Position numbers and translations under genes: made by a program. 64,000 nucleotides of DNA. Origin: Methylophaga sp. OBS4 (GTDB lineage: Bacteria; Pseudomonadota; Gammaproteobacteria; Nitrosococcales; Methylophagaceae). The DNA is taken from the NCBI RefSeq assembly GCF_026319305.1, contig NZ_JAPDMV010000009.1:1-64000 (forward strand). Direction: 5' to 3'. This document shows positions 29,156 through 39,719 of the stretch, piece by piece (position 1 is the first letter of the stretch; each line of letters starts with the position of its first letter). The notes under the pieces were generated by a model. It was not told the origin of the DNA, ran no database searches, and worked only from the letters and a program-made list of their open reading frames with translations.

Positions 29156-29929
29156 TCAAGCAACTGTAGGGTGCATTTCATGCAGTCGCCCGGCGAGGGT
29201 TCGATACAGGAAACCGCGGTCCTCACCACAAAGAAAAGTGGTGACGCCGGCCTCGCGCCATAAACTGAGTTGCTCTGCGCTGCGCGGATTCGCGCAAAAA
29301 GGCATGCCATGCTGCTGACAGCGCTGCGCCAGCTGGCATAAGGCAAGTTGCACATCAGCATGCATCGGTTCCGGGCCCAGCCCCATATTCAGCGCCAGAT
29401 CCAATGCGCCTTCCATCACCATGCTGACGCCATCGACTTTCAGAATCTCATCAATGGCCGCTACGCCCGCCGCCGATTCAATCATCGGCACCAGTAACAA
29501 TTGCTGGTTCGCCAGGCTGATATAATCTGCCAGCGGCAATTTGCCGAAACCTGTTACTGAACCGCCGGTAATCCCACGCTTTCCTCTGGGCGGGAAAAAC
29601 ATGGCCTTGCTGATCTCAACCAGCTGGTCGACATTTTCTGCTTGCGGAACAACAATACCGGCGGCGCCCATATCAAGCACCCGGCCGATTTGCTTAAGAT
29701 CAACACTGGCCAGGCGTATGAGCGCTGCGCAGTGATTAGCCATCGCCAGCTGAATGCACTGCTTCAGCAGGGGTTCGTCATGCGGCAGATGCTCCAGATC
29801 CAGAATGACAAAGTCATAACCAGCGGTAGCGATCATTTCCACAATCACCGGATGGGGCACAGAGTTCAGTAAACCGTAAACAGGCTCTGAAGCCGACAAG
29901 GCGGCATTGATAGGTAAGGGTCTCAACAT
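29156..29929 (-). CDS. HpcH/HpaI-family aldolase, SbnG-like citrate synthase
   Basis: A 257-residue TIM-barrel enzyme of the HpcH/HpaI aldolase family. Metal and substrate residues are seen in DFVILDLEHLPHDE, MIESAAGVAAIDEI and VMEGALDLALN. The last segment resembles SbnG, which makes citrate from oxaloacetate and acetyl-CoA for staphyloferrin B, more than pathway aldolases. As first gene of a citrate-based siderophore operon it probably supplies citrate under iron starvation. The ATG at 29929 was chosen because an upstream GTG would place the Fur box inside the gene. Confidence 0.8.
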   Translation of the reverse strand: MLRPLPINAALSASEPVYGLLNSVPHPVIVEMIATAGYDFVILDLEHLPHDEPLLKQCIQLAMANHCAALIRLASVDLKQIGRVLDMGAAGIVVPQAENVDQLVEISKAMFFPPRGKRGITGGSVTGFGKLPLADYISLANQQLLLVPMIESAAGVAAIDEILKVDGVSMVMEGALDLALNMGLGPEPMHADVQLALCQLAQRCQQHGMPFCANPRSAEQLSLWREAGVTTFLCGEDRGFLYRTLAGRLHEMHPTVA

Positions 29930-29948
29930 ATGATTATCTAAATCTAAA

Positions 29949-29963
29949 TGATAACGATTATTG
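29949..29963 (-). promoter_or_regulatory. Fur box of the siderophore operon
   Basis: TGATAACGATTATTG matches the 7-1-7 Fur consensus TGATAATnATTATCA at 11 of the 14 defined positions and lies 20 bp before the first gene of the operon. Iron-dependent Fur repression of all six genes is expected. Confidence 0.7.
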
Positions 29964-30263
29964 TTTATTAATTGAGACCACACCTTAATTCAAAGCTCAG
30001 GCTTTGTAAAGGTAAGGAAGACGTGGAATTGTGACGGTGCTCACAAGAATGCTCTGCCAAAACACCATGGGGACGCTGGGCCCGTCAATATCACATTGAA
30101 AGAGCCCCTAATCGGGCGTTGGCATTCAAAGAGCACTTAGTCCGTGCATGTTGCAGGCAGGTTAATTTGCCGCTATTGCGTGAGAGAAGGTGTAGCTTTG
30201 TATAAATGACCGGGCTGAGAGGCGGACTTCTTTACCGCCAAGGCTTATCTGCGGCGATAAGGC
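29964..30263. other. Intergenic stretch upstream of the siderophore operon
   Basis: About 300 bp between the Fur box and the ychF terminator. I see no coding region, tRNA or clear riboswitch. A short hairpin (CTTATC/GATAAG near 30243-30260) is the only structure noticed. Confidence 0.4.
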
Positions 30264-30289
30264 AAGCCCCTTCCGTGCTGGAGGGGCTT
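30264..30289 (-). terminator. Probable ychF terminator hairpin
   Basis: Stem AAGCCCC (30264-30270) / GGGGCTT (30283-30289), 38 bp beyond the ychF stop. The T-run on the minus strand is weak, so termination is inferred from the stem and its position. Confidence 0.45.
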
Positions 30290-30326
30290 GAATGCATGTT
30301 ATTGAATCTGCCGGAACTGGGCTTTG

Positions 30327-31418
30327 TCAGACATTGAAGCGGAAGTGCATCACATCACCATCATTGATAATGTAGTCCTTGCCTTCCAACCTCCATTTGC
30401 CGGCATCTTTCGCACCCTGTTCACCGTTATATTGCACAAAATCATCATAACTGACGACTTCGGCGCGGATAAAACCTTTCTGAAAGTCGGTATGGATAAC
30501 GCCCGCACCTTCCGGTGCGGTGGCGCCCAGTTTGACGGTCCAGGCGCGCACTTCTTTGACCCCGGCGGTGAAGTAGGTATGCAGTCCCAGCAGTTGATAA
30601 CCACTGCGAATCACACGGTTCAGACCCGGTTCATCCAGCCCCAGCTCTTCGAGGAAATCGATTTTGTCGTCATCTTCCAGATCGGCAATTTCGGCTTCAA
30701 TCGCAGCGCAAATCGGTACCACAATGGCATTTTCTTTTTCTGCCAGTGCATTTACCGCATCCAGCGCAGGATTCTTTTCAAAACCGTCTTCCGCTACATT
30801 GGCGATATACATAGTCGGTTTGACGGTCAGCAGGTGCAAACCATTCATCAAAGCCCGCTGCTCCTTGTCCAGATTCATGGCTCTGACCGGCAATCCCTGA
30901 TCCAGGTGATCACGCATTTGCATCAGCAGTTCCAGACGGGCCCTGGCGGCTTTATCACCGCTTTTGGCATCACGGGCAGTTTTAGTCGTGGCTTTTTCAA
31001 CACTTTCCAGGTCGGCCAGAGCCAGCTCGGTGTTGATAACCTCGATATCATCCAACGGCGAAACCTGACCGGCGACATGCACCACATTGTCATCTTCAAA
31101 ACAACGCACCACATGTGCAATCGCATCGGTTTCACGGATATTAGCAAGAAATTTATTGCCCAGACCTTCGCCTTTGGATGCGCCGGCTACCAAACCGGCG
31201 ATATCGACAAATTCCATCGTGGTAGGCAATACCCGTTGCGGTTTGACGATTTCCGCCAGTTTATCCATGCGCGGATCCGGTACCGGTACAATGCCGACGT
31301 TGGGTTCGATGGTACAAAACGGATAGTTCTGGGCATCGATACCAGCCTGGGTCAACGCATTGAATAAAGTTGATTTGCCCACATTCGGCAGGCCGACAAT
31401 ACCGCACTTAAATCCCAT
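30327..31418 (-). CDS. ychF: Ribosome-associated ATPase YchF (OLA1 family)
   Basis: Universally conserved Obg-like P-loop protein of 363 residues that prefers ATP and associates with ribosomes. G1 is GLPNVGKST (about residues 8-16) and G3 is DIAGLV. The family-typical C-terminal TGS domain (about 280-363) ends in [10 protein letters not shown]...[10 protein letters not shown]. It is the last gene of the run from the TPR protein to ychF, 8 bp after pth, a pairing seen in many Gammaproteobacteria. Confidence 0.95.
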   Translation of the reverse strand: MGFKCGIVGLPNVGKSTLFNALTQAGIDAQNYPFCTIEPNVGIVPVPDPRMDKLAEIVKPQRVLPTTMEFVDIAGLVAGASKGEGLGNKFLANIRETDAIAHVVRCFEDDNVVHVAGQVSPLDDIEVINTELALADLESVEKATTKTARDAKSGDKAARARLELLMQMRDHLDQGLPVRAMNLDKEQRALMNGLHLLTVKPTMYIANVAEDGFEKNPALDAVNALAEKENAIVVPICAAIEAEIADLEDDDKIDFLEELGLDEPGLNRVIRSGYQLLGLHTYFTAGVKEVRAWTVKLGATAPEGAGVIHTDFQKGFIRAEVVSYDDFVQYNGEQGAKDAGKWRLEGKDYIINDGDVMHFRFNV

Positions 31419-31426
31419 GATGAATC

Positions 31427-31999
31427 CTATTGTGAGTGAAGCCAGTTCATGGCCTTATCCAGATTACCGGACAAGATCTCTGGCAATATACGTAATACGT
31501 TATCGATGGCAGTTTCCATCTGTTGACGATCCGCTGCCGAGGGTTTGCTCAACACGTAGTCAGACACCAGGCGACTGTGCCCCGGATGACCGATACCCAG
31601 CCGACAGCGCAGAAAATTCTTGCCCCCGGTCTGCGCAATAATGTCTCTCAGACCATTGTGGCCGCCATGGCCGCCATCGCGCTTCAGTCGTGCGGTGCCT
31701 GGCTCCAGATCCAGTTCATCGTGCACTACCAGCATATTTTGCAGGGGAATTTTATAAAAATTAGCCAATGCCGCAACAGATTGACCGCTACGGTTCATAA
31801 ATGTGAGTGGCTTGAGGAGATACAGCTTGTGCTCAGATAAAGAGCACTGAACCAACTGACCATGATAACGATTCTGAACACTAAAGTTCGCACCGAGATC
31901 CCGCGCCAGCTGGTCCAGCAGCCAGAACCCGACATTATGCCGGGTTTGTTCGTATTGGGAGCCGGGATTGCCCAGCCCAGCGATGATCCAGCTAGCCAT
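31427..31999 (-). CDS. pth: Peptidyl-tRNA hydrolase
   Basis: Recycles peptidyl-tRNA released from stalled ribosomes, 190 residues. The catalytic His is in [12 protein letters not shown] (about residue 20), and the conserved FMNRSGQSV and [10 protein letters not shown] segments are present. The family length is normal. It sits between rplY and ychF with gaps of 23 and 8 bp, so the three are surely co-transcribed. Confidence 0.96.
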   Translation of the reverse strand: MASWIIAGLGNPGSQYEQTRHNVGFWLLDQLARDLGANFSVQNRYHGQLVQCSLSEHKLYLLKPLTFMNRSGQSVAALANFYKIPLQNMLVVHDELDLEPGTARLKRDGGHGGHNGLRDIIAQTGGKNFLRCRLGIGHPGHSRLVSDYVLSKPSAADRQQMETAIDNVLRILPEILSGNLDKAMNWLHSQ

Positions 32000-32022
32000 T
32001 CAGCTCCCCAATATTGACTGAA

Positions 32023-32706
32023 TTACTCTTCAGTTGCTTCTTCTTCACCGCCTTCTTCTTCAGCTGTTTCGGAAGGTTCTTCTTCAACGGCTTGCACGCG
32101 AGGCATGTGAATGCTGGCAACGGCCTGGTCGTAAGAAGAACGTTCGCCTTCTTCCAGCGCTTCTTCCTGGCCATGTGACAATGCTGTCAGGCTGACGCCT
32201 TTTGGCAATACCAGTTCAGACAGGTGAACCGAACCATCCATCTCAACGGCTGACAGATCCACTTCAATATATTCAGGCAGATCTTGCGGCAGACAGGATA
32301 CTTCAACCTCTGAAATCATGTGTGAAATCTGACCGCCGTCTTTAACGCCAGGCGCAACGTCTTCACCCAGGAAGTGAAGCGGTACTGTCATGGTCATCGC
32401 ATGTTTAGCATCAATACGCAGGAAATCAGCGTGAATGATTTTGTTGTCGTTGGCAGGGTGACGTTGCAGATCTTTCAAAACGACCTGATCTTTCTTGCCA
32501 TCAATAACCAGCGTCAAGATATGAGCATAGAATGCTTCTTCGGCCAAATGACGAATGAACTGGTTATGATCCAGAGACACAGACACAGGCTCTTTGTCTG
32601 CCCCGTAAACCACTGCTGGTACTTTGCCCGCATGACGAAGGCGGCGGCTCGCACCTTTCCCCTCATCAGTACGTGCTTCAGCATGTACTTCGAATAAATT
32701 TTCCAT
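32023..32706 (-). CDS. rplY: 50S ribosomal protein bL25 (Ctc form)
   Basis: 5S-rRNA-binding ribosomal protein of the long Ctc/TL5 type, 227 residues. An N-terminal L25 domain (about 5-95, with RRLRHAGKVPAVVYG) is joined to a beta-rich C-terminal domain. The tail from about residue 200 is almost all Glu, Ala and Ser, low complexity but common in this family. I chose the ATG at 32706 (GGAG upstream) over a TTG four codons earlier. Its leader contains two terminator-like hairpins. Confidence 0.95.
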   Translation of the reverse strand: MENLFEVHAEARTDEGKGASRRLRHAGKVPAVVYGADKEPVSVSLDHNQFIRHLAEEAFYAHILTLVIDGKKDQVVLKDLQRHPANDNKIIHADFLRIDAKHAMTMTVPLHFLGEDVAPGVKDGGQISHMISEVEVSCLPQDLPEYIEVDLSAVEMDGSVHLSELVLPKGVSLTALSHGQEEALEEGERSSYDQAVASIHMPRVQAVEEEPSETAEEEGGEEEATEE

Positions 32707-32721
32707 CTTTTTCTCCAAGAT

Positions 32722-32765
32722 AAAAACGGACCTTCCGGTCCATTAAAAATACCGCCCTCAGGCGG
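32722..32765 (-). terminator. Two tandem terminator/attenuator hairpins between prs and rplY
   Basis: Read on the minus strand, CCGCC-TGAG-GGCGG followed by TATTTTT (32745-32765) comes first. GGACC-GGAA-GGTCC followed by GTTTTT (32722-32741) comes second, 16 bp before the rplY start. Both have stem, loop and U-run of intrinsic terminators. They would cut read-through from prs, or act as attenuators for the rplY-pth-ychF segment. Confidence 0.7.
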
Positions 32766-32816
32766 CTAAAGCCTCACCCGCGACCAGGTTCGGCGCAATT
32801 AAACCGGCAGAACCGG

Positions 32817-33803
32817 TTAATCCATGTACAAGGAGCTGACAGACTCCTCGTTACTGATTCTGTACATCGCCTCAGCCAGCATTTCCGCTATGCTGAGTAC
32901 GCGAATTTTGTCGCAAGCCTCTGCATTGGGTTGTAGCGGGATGGTGTCCGTCACCACCAGCTCATCCAAAATAGAGTTGCTGATATTCTTAACAGCGGGG
33001 CCCGATAACACCGGATGCGTGGAATACGCCACCACGCGGGTTGCCCCATGTTCTTTCAAAGCGGTTGCGGCAGCACACAATGTGCCTGCCGTGTCGACCA
33101 TATCATCAATCAAAACACAGACACGATCTTCAACATCACCGATAATGTTCATGACTTTGGCTTCGTTGGCACGCGGACGGCGTTTATCAATAATCGCCAG
33201 CTCCACATCCAGATGTTTCGCCAAAGCGCGGGCACGTACCACACCACCGACATCAGGTGAAACCACCACCAGATCCTGATATTTATGCTTCCAGATATCG
33301 CCCAGCAATACAGGTGAAGCATAGACATTATCCACAGGACAGTCGAAAAAGCCCTGGATCTGATCAGCATGCAAATCTACGGTCAATACCCGATCAGCGC
33401 CGACACCGGTCAGCATATTCGCCACCACCTTGGCCGTAATTGCAACCCGGGCCGAGCGTGGACGGCGATCCTGGCGTGAGTAGCCGAAATAAGGCACAAC
33501 CAGCGTAATACGTTTGGCTGAGGCGCGACGAATCGCGTCGGTCATCACCATCAATTCCATCAGATTATCATTGGTCGGCATGCAAGTCGGTTGCACAATA
33601 AATACGTCCTTGCCACGGACATTATCGAGAATCTCGACCATCACTTCACCGTCGCTGAATTTTTCAACGGTGGCTTTACCAATGGAGATATTGAGGAAAT
33701 TGGCGATATCTTGAGCCAGACGACGATTGGCATTGCCGGTGAATACCATCATGCGGCTGTCGGCTGTACGTTGCTGTAACTGGAGAAGTCGGTTTTGGGT
33801 CAC
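32817..33803 (-). CDS. prs: Ribose-phosphate pyrophosphokinase
   Basis: Makes PRPP from ribose 5-phosphate and ATP for nucleotide, histidine and tryptophan synthesis. The 5-phosphate-binding loop DDMVDTAGT and the flexible-loop [13 protein letters not shown] region are intact. The GTG start at 33803 gives 328 residues, about 13 more than typical homologues, which usually begin a few residues before VFTGNAN. The ATG pair near 33752 is therefore an alternative start, giving about 311 residues; neither has a good Shine-Dalgarno. It follows tRNA-Gln, as in many Gammaproteobacteria. Confidence 0.94.
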   Translation of the reverse strand: MTQNRLLQLQQRTADSRMMVFTGNANRRLAQDIANFLNISIGKATVEKFSDGEVMVEILDNVRGKDVFIVQPTCMPTNDNLMELMVMTDAIRRASAKRITLVVPYFGYSRQDRRPRSARVAITAKVVANMLTGVGADRVLTVDLHADQIQGFFDCPVDNVYASPVLLGDIWKHKYQDLVVVSPDVGGVVRARALAKHLDVELAIIDKRRPRANEAKVMNIIGDVEDRVCVLIDDMVDTAGTLCAAATALKEHGATRVVAYSTHPVLSGPAVKNISNSILDELVVTDTIPLQPNAEACDKIRVLSIAEMLAEAMYRISNEESVSSLYMD

Positions 33804-33842
33804 GGTAGAGGCGCCGAGTTTTCTATCATAAAAACAAAAGAG

Positions 33843-33917
33843 TGGCTGGGGTACCAGGATTCGAACCTGGGAATGCTGGGATCAAAACCCAGTGCCTTAC
33901 CGCTTGGCGATACCCCA
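33843..33917 (-). tRNA. tRNA-Gln (anticodon TTG)
   Basis: A 75-nt tRNA with encoded CCA. The acceptor stem TGGGGTA/TACCCCA, anticodon loop TTTTGAT and T-loop GGTTCGAATCC are intact. It lies between ispE and prs on the same strand, a conserved placement. Confidence 0.97.
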
Positions 33918-33936
33918 ACTGTAAAAACTCATTCTA

Positions 33937-34797
33937 TCATCTTGCAGTCACATCTGACTTCTTTGAAGTCAATGCGAATGTAGTGAGTGGCGACCGGTTA
34001 CAGCCTTTGGCCACAAAACCCTGCCAGTTGGAGGGCAGATTATCCACTACTTTTTGTGCTTCTGCTTGATTATCAAAATCAGCAAAAACGCAGGCCCCTG
34101 TTCCAGTCATCCTCGGCGCGGCGTATTTTGCCAGCCAATTCAGTGCATTTGCAACTGCCGGATAGTGCTTTCTCACTACAGCTTCACAGACATTCCTGCC
34201 TTCCCCCGAAAGGAAGCGCGATATTGTGATAGGTTCGCAGTCCCGTGTCAATTCAGAAGATGAAAATATTTCAGCGGTGGAAACATGGCAGTCCGGCACA
34301 ATCACTGCAAACCAAGGTTCTGTGGGCGATATTGGCGTCAATTTTTCACCCACCCCTTCAGCCCAGGCGGCATGACCCGCAATGAAAACGGGGACATCTG
34401 CGCCTAATTTCAGTCCGATTTGCGCTAATTCAGCGGCAGAAAGATGGCACTGCCAGAGCGCGTTCAGCGCCACCAATGTGGTGGCCGCGTTGGAACTTCC
34501 ACCCCCTAAACCACCGCCCATGGGCAGGCGTTTTTGCACCGAAATCAGCGCCCCTTTTTGTACGCCGGCATATTGTTGCAACAGCCGCGCAGCGCGCAGA
34601 ATCAGATTATTTTCATCGCTCACCCCTGCTACAGGCGCAGTAAGTTGCAGACGTGTATCCTCTGTCACATCGAACTGCAGACTGTCACCATAATCAAGGA
34701 ACTGAAACGCTGTTTGCAGCTCATGATAGCCATCACTGCGGCGGCCCGTAATGTGGAGAAAAAGGTTTAACTTAGCCGGTGCCGGCCAGTCATTCAC
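33937..34797 (-). CDS. ispE: 4-diphosphocytidyl-2-C-methyl-D-erythritol kinase
   Basis: GHMP kinase of the non-mevalonate isoprenoid pathway, 286 residues. N-terminal [16 protein letters not shown] carries the catalytic Lys. The ATP-binding GHMP loop is [18 protein letters not shown] (about residues 91-108). Its start overlaps the lolB stop by 4 bp. Gene order lolB-ispE-tRNA-Gln-prs is standard for the class. Confidence 0.96.
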   Translation of the reverse strand: MNDWPAPAKLNLFLHITGRRSDGYHELQTAFQFLDYGDSLQFDVTEDTRLQLTAPVAGVSDENNLILRAARLLQQYAGVQKGALISVQKRLPMGGGLGGGSSNAATTLVALNALWQCHLSAAELAQIGLKLGADVPVFIAGHAAWAEGVGEKLTPISPTEPWFAVIVPDCHVSTAEIFSSSELTRDCEPITISRFLSGEGRNVCEAVVRKHYPAVANALNWLAKYAAPRMTGTGACVFADFDNQAEAQKVVDNLPSNWQGFVAKGCNRSPLTTFALTSKKSDVTAR

Positions 34798-35393
34798 TTG
34801 GGACGTCTCCAGTCAGACACTACCAGTCGCACACTCAGATCGGGATGTTTCATAAAGACTTTGGAGGGCATGGAATAATTCTCAAACGGCATATAGCGCA
34901 AAAATTCGATTTCCCATCCAGCCTGTTTCAGCAAAGTCAGCCGTCCTTTTGCATCCAGTTGCTGACTATCCACCGGCAGTTGCGAATACGGAATCCCGCG
35001 GATCCAGTCACGCAGCGCACTCACCGGTAATAACCAGCCCATCGCTTCTGCCAGCAACTGCTCGGGAGTAGCCGCCGTCATTTTTTCACCGTCATCCAGC
35101 GTCAGCGTCACTTGCCGGTCATTGCCATCCAGAATAATGCCGCCCTGTGCAAATGGCCCGGAGAGCTTGATAAGATAATTTTCGCCCTGTTCCTGCCAGC
35201 TGATCCCGGCATTCCAGCCTTCTTTACCCTGAATAATGACGGTGCGTCCACGAAAAGCCCAATCCCCCATCTCGGCCTGCTGCTGTTGATGGGCCAGCCA
35301 AAGCGTTTCGGCAGGATCACCGGGTTCCTGCTGCCAGACAGGCGCGCAGGCTGTCATCGTAACAGCCAGCAGTGCAACCAGCAGACGCCTCAT
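34794..35393 (-). CDS. lolB: Outer-membrane lipoprotein receptor LolB
   Basis: Accepts lipoproteins from periplasmic LolA and inserts them in the outer membrane. The 199-residue protein has a lipoprotein signal peptide ending at the lipobox LAVTMTAC (Cys at about 16). It keeps LolB features such as [10 protein letters not shown] and the late YSQLPVDSQ region. It overlaps both neighbours by 4 bp. Confidence 0.92.
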   Translation of the reverse strand: MRRLLVALLAVTMTACAPVWQQEPGDPAETLWLAHQQQQAEMGDWAFRGRTVIIQGKEGWNAGISWQEQGENYLIKLSGPFAQGGIILDGNDRQVTLTLDDGEKMTAATPEQLLAEAMGWLLPVSALRDWIRGIPYSQLPVDSQQLDAKGRLTLLKQAGWEIEFLRYMPFENYSMPSKVFMKHPDLSVRLVVSDWRRPK

Positions 35394-37174
35394 TTACCGT
35401 ACCTGCGCATGGTTTCCCGTAACAGTTTGTTATCGGAGTCCTGCTTAATGCCTTGTTGCCAGACCTGCATGGCTTCGTCTTTTTTACCTTGCTCCCACAG
35501 CACTTCACCAAGATGAGCAATAAACTCAACATCTGGCTGGATCTGTATAGCTTCCCGCAAATATTTCTCGGCCTTTTCCAGATCGCCCAGCCGGTAATAG
35601 ACCCAGCCCAGACTATCAAGATAAAACGGATCACCCGGCTTGATCTGCAGCGCCTTGTTGATCAATTGCAAGGCTTCCTGATGACGATCAGTGCGGTCAG
35701 TCAGCGTATATCCCAATGCATTCAGAGCCTGTGCGTTGTCAGGTTCTTTTGCCAAAATCATGCGCAAATCGGCTTCCAGCACATCCAGTTTATCCAGTGA
35801 CTCGGCCACCATAGCCCGGCTGTATAACACTTCATTATTCTGTGGATATTGTTCCAGCGCTTCGGTAAGCAGATCAAAAGCGGCCTGCGGCAAACTCTGC
35901 TCCCGCAAGAACCCCGCCTCAAACAGGTAAAACTGCAACGCGCGTCGCGGCTGCTCATGACGCATCAGTTTCAGATGCTCACGCGCTTTATCAATCTGAC
36001 CGCGCTCTGCCAGCAGATTGATGTACTGGGTTTGGGCGGCATCAAAGCGATGACTTTGTGCCGGGACTGAGGCATACCAGACTAAAGCTGCATCAATATT
36101 GCCATTCAGCTCTTCCGCCAGCCCCATAAAATAGGCTGCCTGCTGGGTGGGGTCCCCCACTTTCAGCAGCTGACTGAAATAAGACTTGGCCTCCTGGCCG
36201 TTTTTTTCTTCCAATGCCAGCAGACCCAAAGCAAACAGCACGTCCCGGTTATTCGGATTTTCTGCATGCAGGGCATCAAAGATCTCCCGGGCTTCTTCAA
36301 TTTGGCCGCTCTCGCCCAACAATTTGCCGTAAGTAAAGCGTAATTCATTGCTGGCATCTTCATGTTTAGCTGCCTTGGCAAGCAGATTCAGACCTTCGTC
36401 AGCACGATTGGTACGTTGCAGGATTTCAGCCTTGAGTACCAGATAATCCTCATTCTGCGCCGCCGCCAGCAACGGATCCAAGGTGGCCAGCGCCTTGTTA
36501 TAGTCTTTATAAAAAGCCGCCATGCGGGCATAAGCAAAATGCGCTGCAGGGTGATTTTGCTTGAAAAGCTGCAATTGCTCCAGCGTCGACAGGGCTTGTT
36601 CCGGATCAGCCATTTCACTGAGGTTTTCAGAAATACGATCCAGATAAACTTTGGCTTTGTCCGGTTCCAGCGCCAGTGCATTATCAACAGCTTTGACCAC
36701 ACCATCATAATCACCGTCCAGCATCAGGAAGGGGGCTTGCATGATGTAAACATCGGCATCGCCGGGATCCACTTCAATCCAGCGTTCCAGCGCCCGATTT
36801 ATGCGTTGCTGGTTTCTTGAAAATGTCGCCACTTGGGCGCTGCGGCTGGCCAGTTCGGGCGAATCGACGAGTTCGGCAGCACGCTGATAAAGATCCACCG
36901 CAACGCCCATTTCACCACGTTGTCCGGCAATCTCTGCTGTTAGAATATAGTAGATTAGCTCAGGGGTCAGTGGCAGGTTGGCCGTATCTGTATTCGCTAA
37001 TTCTTGTCTGGATTGTGTCTCGATCTGCTCTGAGGAAGGCTCTGCATTATCAGAAGCCGTGGTTTGCTGTGCCGGGGTAGAGGCACAGGCAAACAGGAAT
37101 AGCGGCATACCACACAGGCCTGCGCGTTTCACGAATTGCTTGACATTCTTCCAGAATGATTGCGTTGAACCCAT
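35390..37174 (-). CDS. TPR-repeat lipoprotein
   Basis: A 594-residue protein with a signal peptide ending in a lipobox-like LFLFACAS (Cys at about 29), followed almost entirely by tetratricopeptide repeats (clear units from about 65 to 590, for example FYLDSLGWVYYRLGDLEKAEKYLREA). It is probably anchored at the outer membrane facing the periplasm and serves as a protein-interaction scaffold. Homologues sit before lolB in many Gammaproteobacteria; their function is not well defined. It begins the run lolB-ispE-tRNA-Gln-prs and is divergent from hemA. Confidence 0.9.
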   Translation of the reverse strand: MGSTQSFWKNVKQFVKRAGLCGMPLFLFACASTPAQQTTASDNAEPSSEQIETQSRQELANTDTANLPLTPELIYYILTAEIAGQRGEMGVAVDLYQRAAELVDSPELASRSAQVATFSRNQQRINRALERWIEVDPGDADVYIMQAPFLMLDGDYDGVVKAVDNALALEPDKAKVYLDRISENLSEMADPEQALSTLEQLQLFKQNHPAAHFAYARMAAFYKDYNKALATLDPLLAAAQNEDYLVLKAEILQRTNRADEGLNLLAKAAKHEDASNELRFTYGKLLGESGQIEEAREIFDALHAENPNNRDVLFALGLLALEEKNGQEAKSYFSQLLKVGDPTQQAAYFMGLAEELNGNIDAALVWYASVPAQSHRFDAAQTQYINLLAERGQIDKAREHLKLMRHEQPRRALQFYLFEAGFLREQSLPQAAFDLLTEALEQYPQNNEVLYSRAMVAESLDKLDVLEADLRMILAKEPDNAQALNALGYTLTDRTDRHQEALQLINKALQIKPGDPFYLDSLGWVYYRLGDLEKAEKYLREAIQIQPDVEFIAHLGEVLWEQGKKDEAMQVWQQGIKQDSDNKLLRETMRRYGK

Positions 37175-37290
37175 ATTAAAACGACCTGAACGTTTGATTT
37201 TGATAGAATGGTGTATTGTTCTTATCTGACACCAGACGATTGAATACGGCTGTAGAGTTTACCAGCATTTTAACGACGACTTTTCTCAAT

Positions 37291-38550
37291 ATGCATCTTG
37301 TTACCTACGGCATCAACCATAATACGGCCCCCGTGCACATTCGCGAACTGTTCGCCTTTGATGCAAACGAGTTACCGGCCGCACTCACTGCGCTCAATCA
37401 GCAAGAGTCCGTGGTTGAAGTAGTTATTTTATCAACCTGTAACCGTACAGAAATATACTGCTGTATTGATGATGACTCAGACAATGAGATCCTGGCTTGG
37501 TTGCATCAATTCCACCGGCAACAAGATGGCGTCATCACGCCGTATCTTTACCAATACCAGAACGGAGATGCGATTCGTCATTTACTTCGGGTGGCCTGCG
37601 GGCTGGACTCCATGGTGCTGGGGGAACCGCAAATCCTGGGGCAACTCAAAGACGCTTACAGTCAATCGCTGAACGCCGCTACCCTGGGGAAATCGCTGGG
37701 AAGATTGTTTCAGCACGCTTTTGCGGTCGCCAAGCAGGTTCGAACAGATACGGCCATTGGTAACAGCCCTGTTTCCGTAGCTTTTGCTGCTGTCAGCCTG
37801 GCTAAACAAATCTTCAGCAGCCTGGGTGAATCCACGGCATTGCTTATCGGTGCCGGTGACACGATTGAACTGGCCGCCAGACACCTGTTCGACAACGGCA
37901 TCAATAGACTCATTATTGCCAACCGCACTATCGAGCGTGCTCACAACCTCGCCACCCAAGTTGATGGTTATGCCATCAGTCTCAGTGAAATGCCCGCACA
38001 TTTGGCTGAAGCCGATATCGTGATCAGTTCAACCGCCAGCCAGTTGCCCATCCTCGGTAAAGGTGCGGTGGAAAGAGCGCTGAAAATTCGTAAACGCAAA
38101 CCTATTTTTATGGTCGATATTGCCGTACCCAGAGATATCGAAGCCGAGGTCGGACAACTGGAGGATATCTACCTCTACTGTGTCGATGACTTGCACGATA
38201 TTATCGAAGAAAATCTGCAATCGCGGCGTGATGCTGCTATGCAGGCAGAGGAAATCATTGATACCCAGGTTGATCATTTTATGGCCTGGCTACGCACTCA
38301 AGATGCAGTCCCGGTGATTAGAGCAATACGCGATGAAGCAGAAGAAATAAGTAAGCGCTCACTCGAAAAAGCCTTGCGTCAACTAGAACAAGGCATTAAA
38401 CCCGAGCTGGCCATGACCGAACTGGCCCGCACGCTGACCAATAAATTATTGCATGAACCCAGCCGGCAGCTACGCCAGTCCGGCTTTGATGAAGACGGCC
38501 ATTTGCTGGAATCAGCCCGCCGTCTGTTTAATATCAAGGATCAAAAGTGA
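37291..38550 (+). CDS. hemA: Glutamyl-tRNA reductase
   Basis: First committed step of tetrapyrrole synthesis: reduces glutamyl-tRNA to glutamate-1-semialdehyde with NADPH. It is 419 residues, matching the family. The catalytic Cys is in [13 protein letters not shown], the NADPH site is [16 protein letters not shown], and the conserved [14 protein letters not shown] is present. The ATG at 37291 opens the canonical [14 protein letters not shown]; the frame is open 25 codons upstream without homology. It overlaps prfA by 4 bp. Confidence 0.97.
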   Translation: MHLVTYGINHNTAPVHIRELFAFDANELPAALTALNQQESVVEVVILSTCNRTEIYCCIDDDSDNEILAWLHQFHRQQDGVITPYLYQYQNGDAIRHLLRVACGLDSMVLGEPQILGQLKDAYSQSLNAATLGKSLGRLFQHAFAVAKQVRTDTAIGNSPVSVAFAAVSLAKQIFSSLGESTALLIGAGDTIELAARHLFDNGINRLIIANRTIERAHNLATQVDGYAISLSEMPAHLAEADIVISSTASQLPILGKGAVERALKIRKRKPIFMVDIAVPRDIEAEVGQLEDIYLYCVDDLHDIIEENLQSRRDAAMQAEEIIDTQVDHFMAWLRTQDAVPVIRAIRDEAEEISKRSLEKALRQLEQGIKPELAMTELARTLTNKLLHEPSRQLRQSGFDEDGHLLESARRLFNIKDQK

Positions 38551-39635
38551 AAGAATCCATCGAGCAGAAACTGGAATCATTGGTCGACCGCCATGAAGAA
38601 ATCAGCGGTTTACTCGCGGATCCCGATACCATGGCCGACCAGAACAAGTTCCGCACTTTATCGCAAGAATATGCCCAGTTAGAGCCTGTTGTTAACAATT
38701 TCACTGCATATCGCCGCACGTTAGCAGCTATTGATGATGCTAAACTGATGTTGGAAGAAGAAGATGCAGAGATGCGGGAAATGGCCCGTGAGGAATTATC
38801 TCAGGCTGAACGGAAACAGAAAGAACTCGAACTCAACCTGCAAAAACTGTTGCTGCCCAAAGATCCGAACGATCAACGTAATATCTTCCTGGAAATCCGT
38901 GCCGGTACCGGTGGTGACGAAGCAGCCATTTTTTCAGGTGACTTGTTCAGAATGTACAGCCGTTATGCCGAAATCAGGCGCTGGAAGGTTGAAATCATTA
39001 ATGCTCAGGAAGGCGAACACGGCGGTTACAAGGAAATCATCTGTCGTATTGTCGGTGAAGGCGCCTACTCCAGACTGAAATTTGAATCCGGTGCCCATCG
39101 TGTGCAACGAGTACCGGAAACCGAATCACAAGGCCGTATTCACACCTCGGCCTGTACAGTCGCCATTCTGCCGGAAGTCGATGAAATTGATGAAATCGAT
39201 ATCAATCCCGCCGACATTCGTGTCGACACTTTCCGGGCCTCAGGCGCCGGTGGTCAGCACGTCAACAAAACCGACTCGGCTATCCGCATTACCCATATTC
39301 CGACCGGGATTGTGGTCGAATGTCAGGAAGAACGCTCACAGCATAAAAACCGCGCCAAGGCGATGTCGGTATTACAATCGCGCATTATGGCCGAGCAAAT
39401 CCAGAAACAGGAAGCCGAACAGGCCCAGACCCGTAAATCTCTGGTGGGCAGTGGCGACCGCAGTGAACGTATTCGCACCTATAACTACCCCCAAGGTCGT
39501 ATTTCCGATCACCGTATCAATCTGACACTATATAAGCTGAGTGAGATTGTTGAGGGTGACCTGGATCAGGTGATCGAACCGTTAATCAACGAATACCAAG
39601 CCGATCAGCTGGCATTACTGTCGGGTGAAAACTAA
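38547..39635 (+). CDS. prfA: Peptide chain release factor 1
   Basis: Recognises UAA and UAG and triggers peptide release, 362 residues. The GGQ catalytic motif lies in [19 protein letters not shown] (about residues 230-248), and the stop-codon-reading tripeptide region is in the central domain. The GTG start overlaps the hemA stop (GTGA). The gene that often follows, prmC (GGQ glutamine methyltransferase), is not here. Confidence 0.97.
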   Translation: MKESIEQKLESLVDRHEEISGLLADPDTMADQNKFRTLSQEYAQLEPVVNNFTAYRRTLAAIDDAKLMLEEEDAEMREMAREELSQAERKQKELELNLQKLLLPKDPNDQRNIFLEIRAGTGGDEAAIFSGDLFRMYSRYAEIRRWKVEIINAQEGEHGGYKEIICRIVGEGAYSRLKFESGAHRVQRVPETESQGRIHTSACTVAILPEVDEIDEIDINPADIRVDTFRASGAGGQHVNKTDSAIRITHIPTGIVVECQEERSQHKNRAKAMSVLQSRIMAEQIQKQEAEQAQTRKSLVGSGDRSERIRTYNYPQGRISDHRINLTLYKLSEIVEGDLDQVIEPLINEYQADQLALLSGEN

Positions 39636-39719
39636 CGACACTGCTACTATCCGACTTTTATTCCTGGCAGAACTCTTAACAAGGTCACCATCTCGTCTAA
39701 AGTAGATTTTAACGACTGA

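Noticed and set aside
30324-31367. Long open frame of 347 codons on the plus strand
   Set aside because: It lies fully antisense to ychF, a universally conserved gene, and its translation resembles no family.
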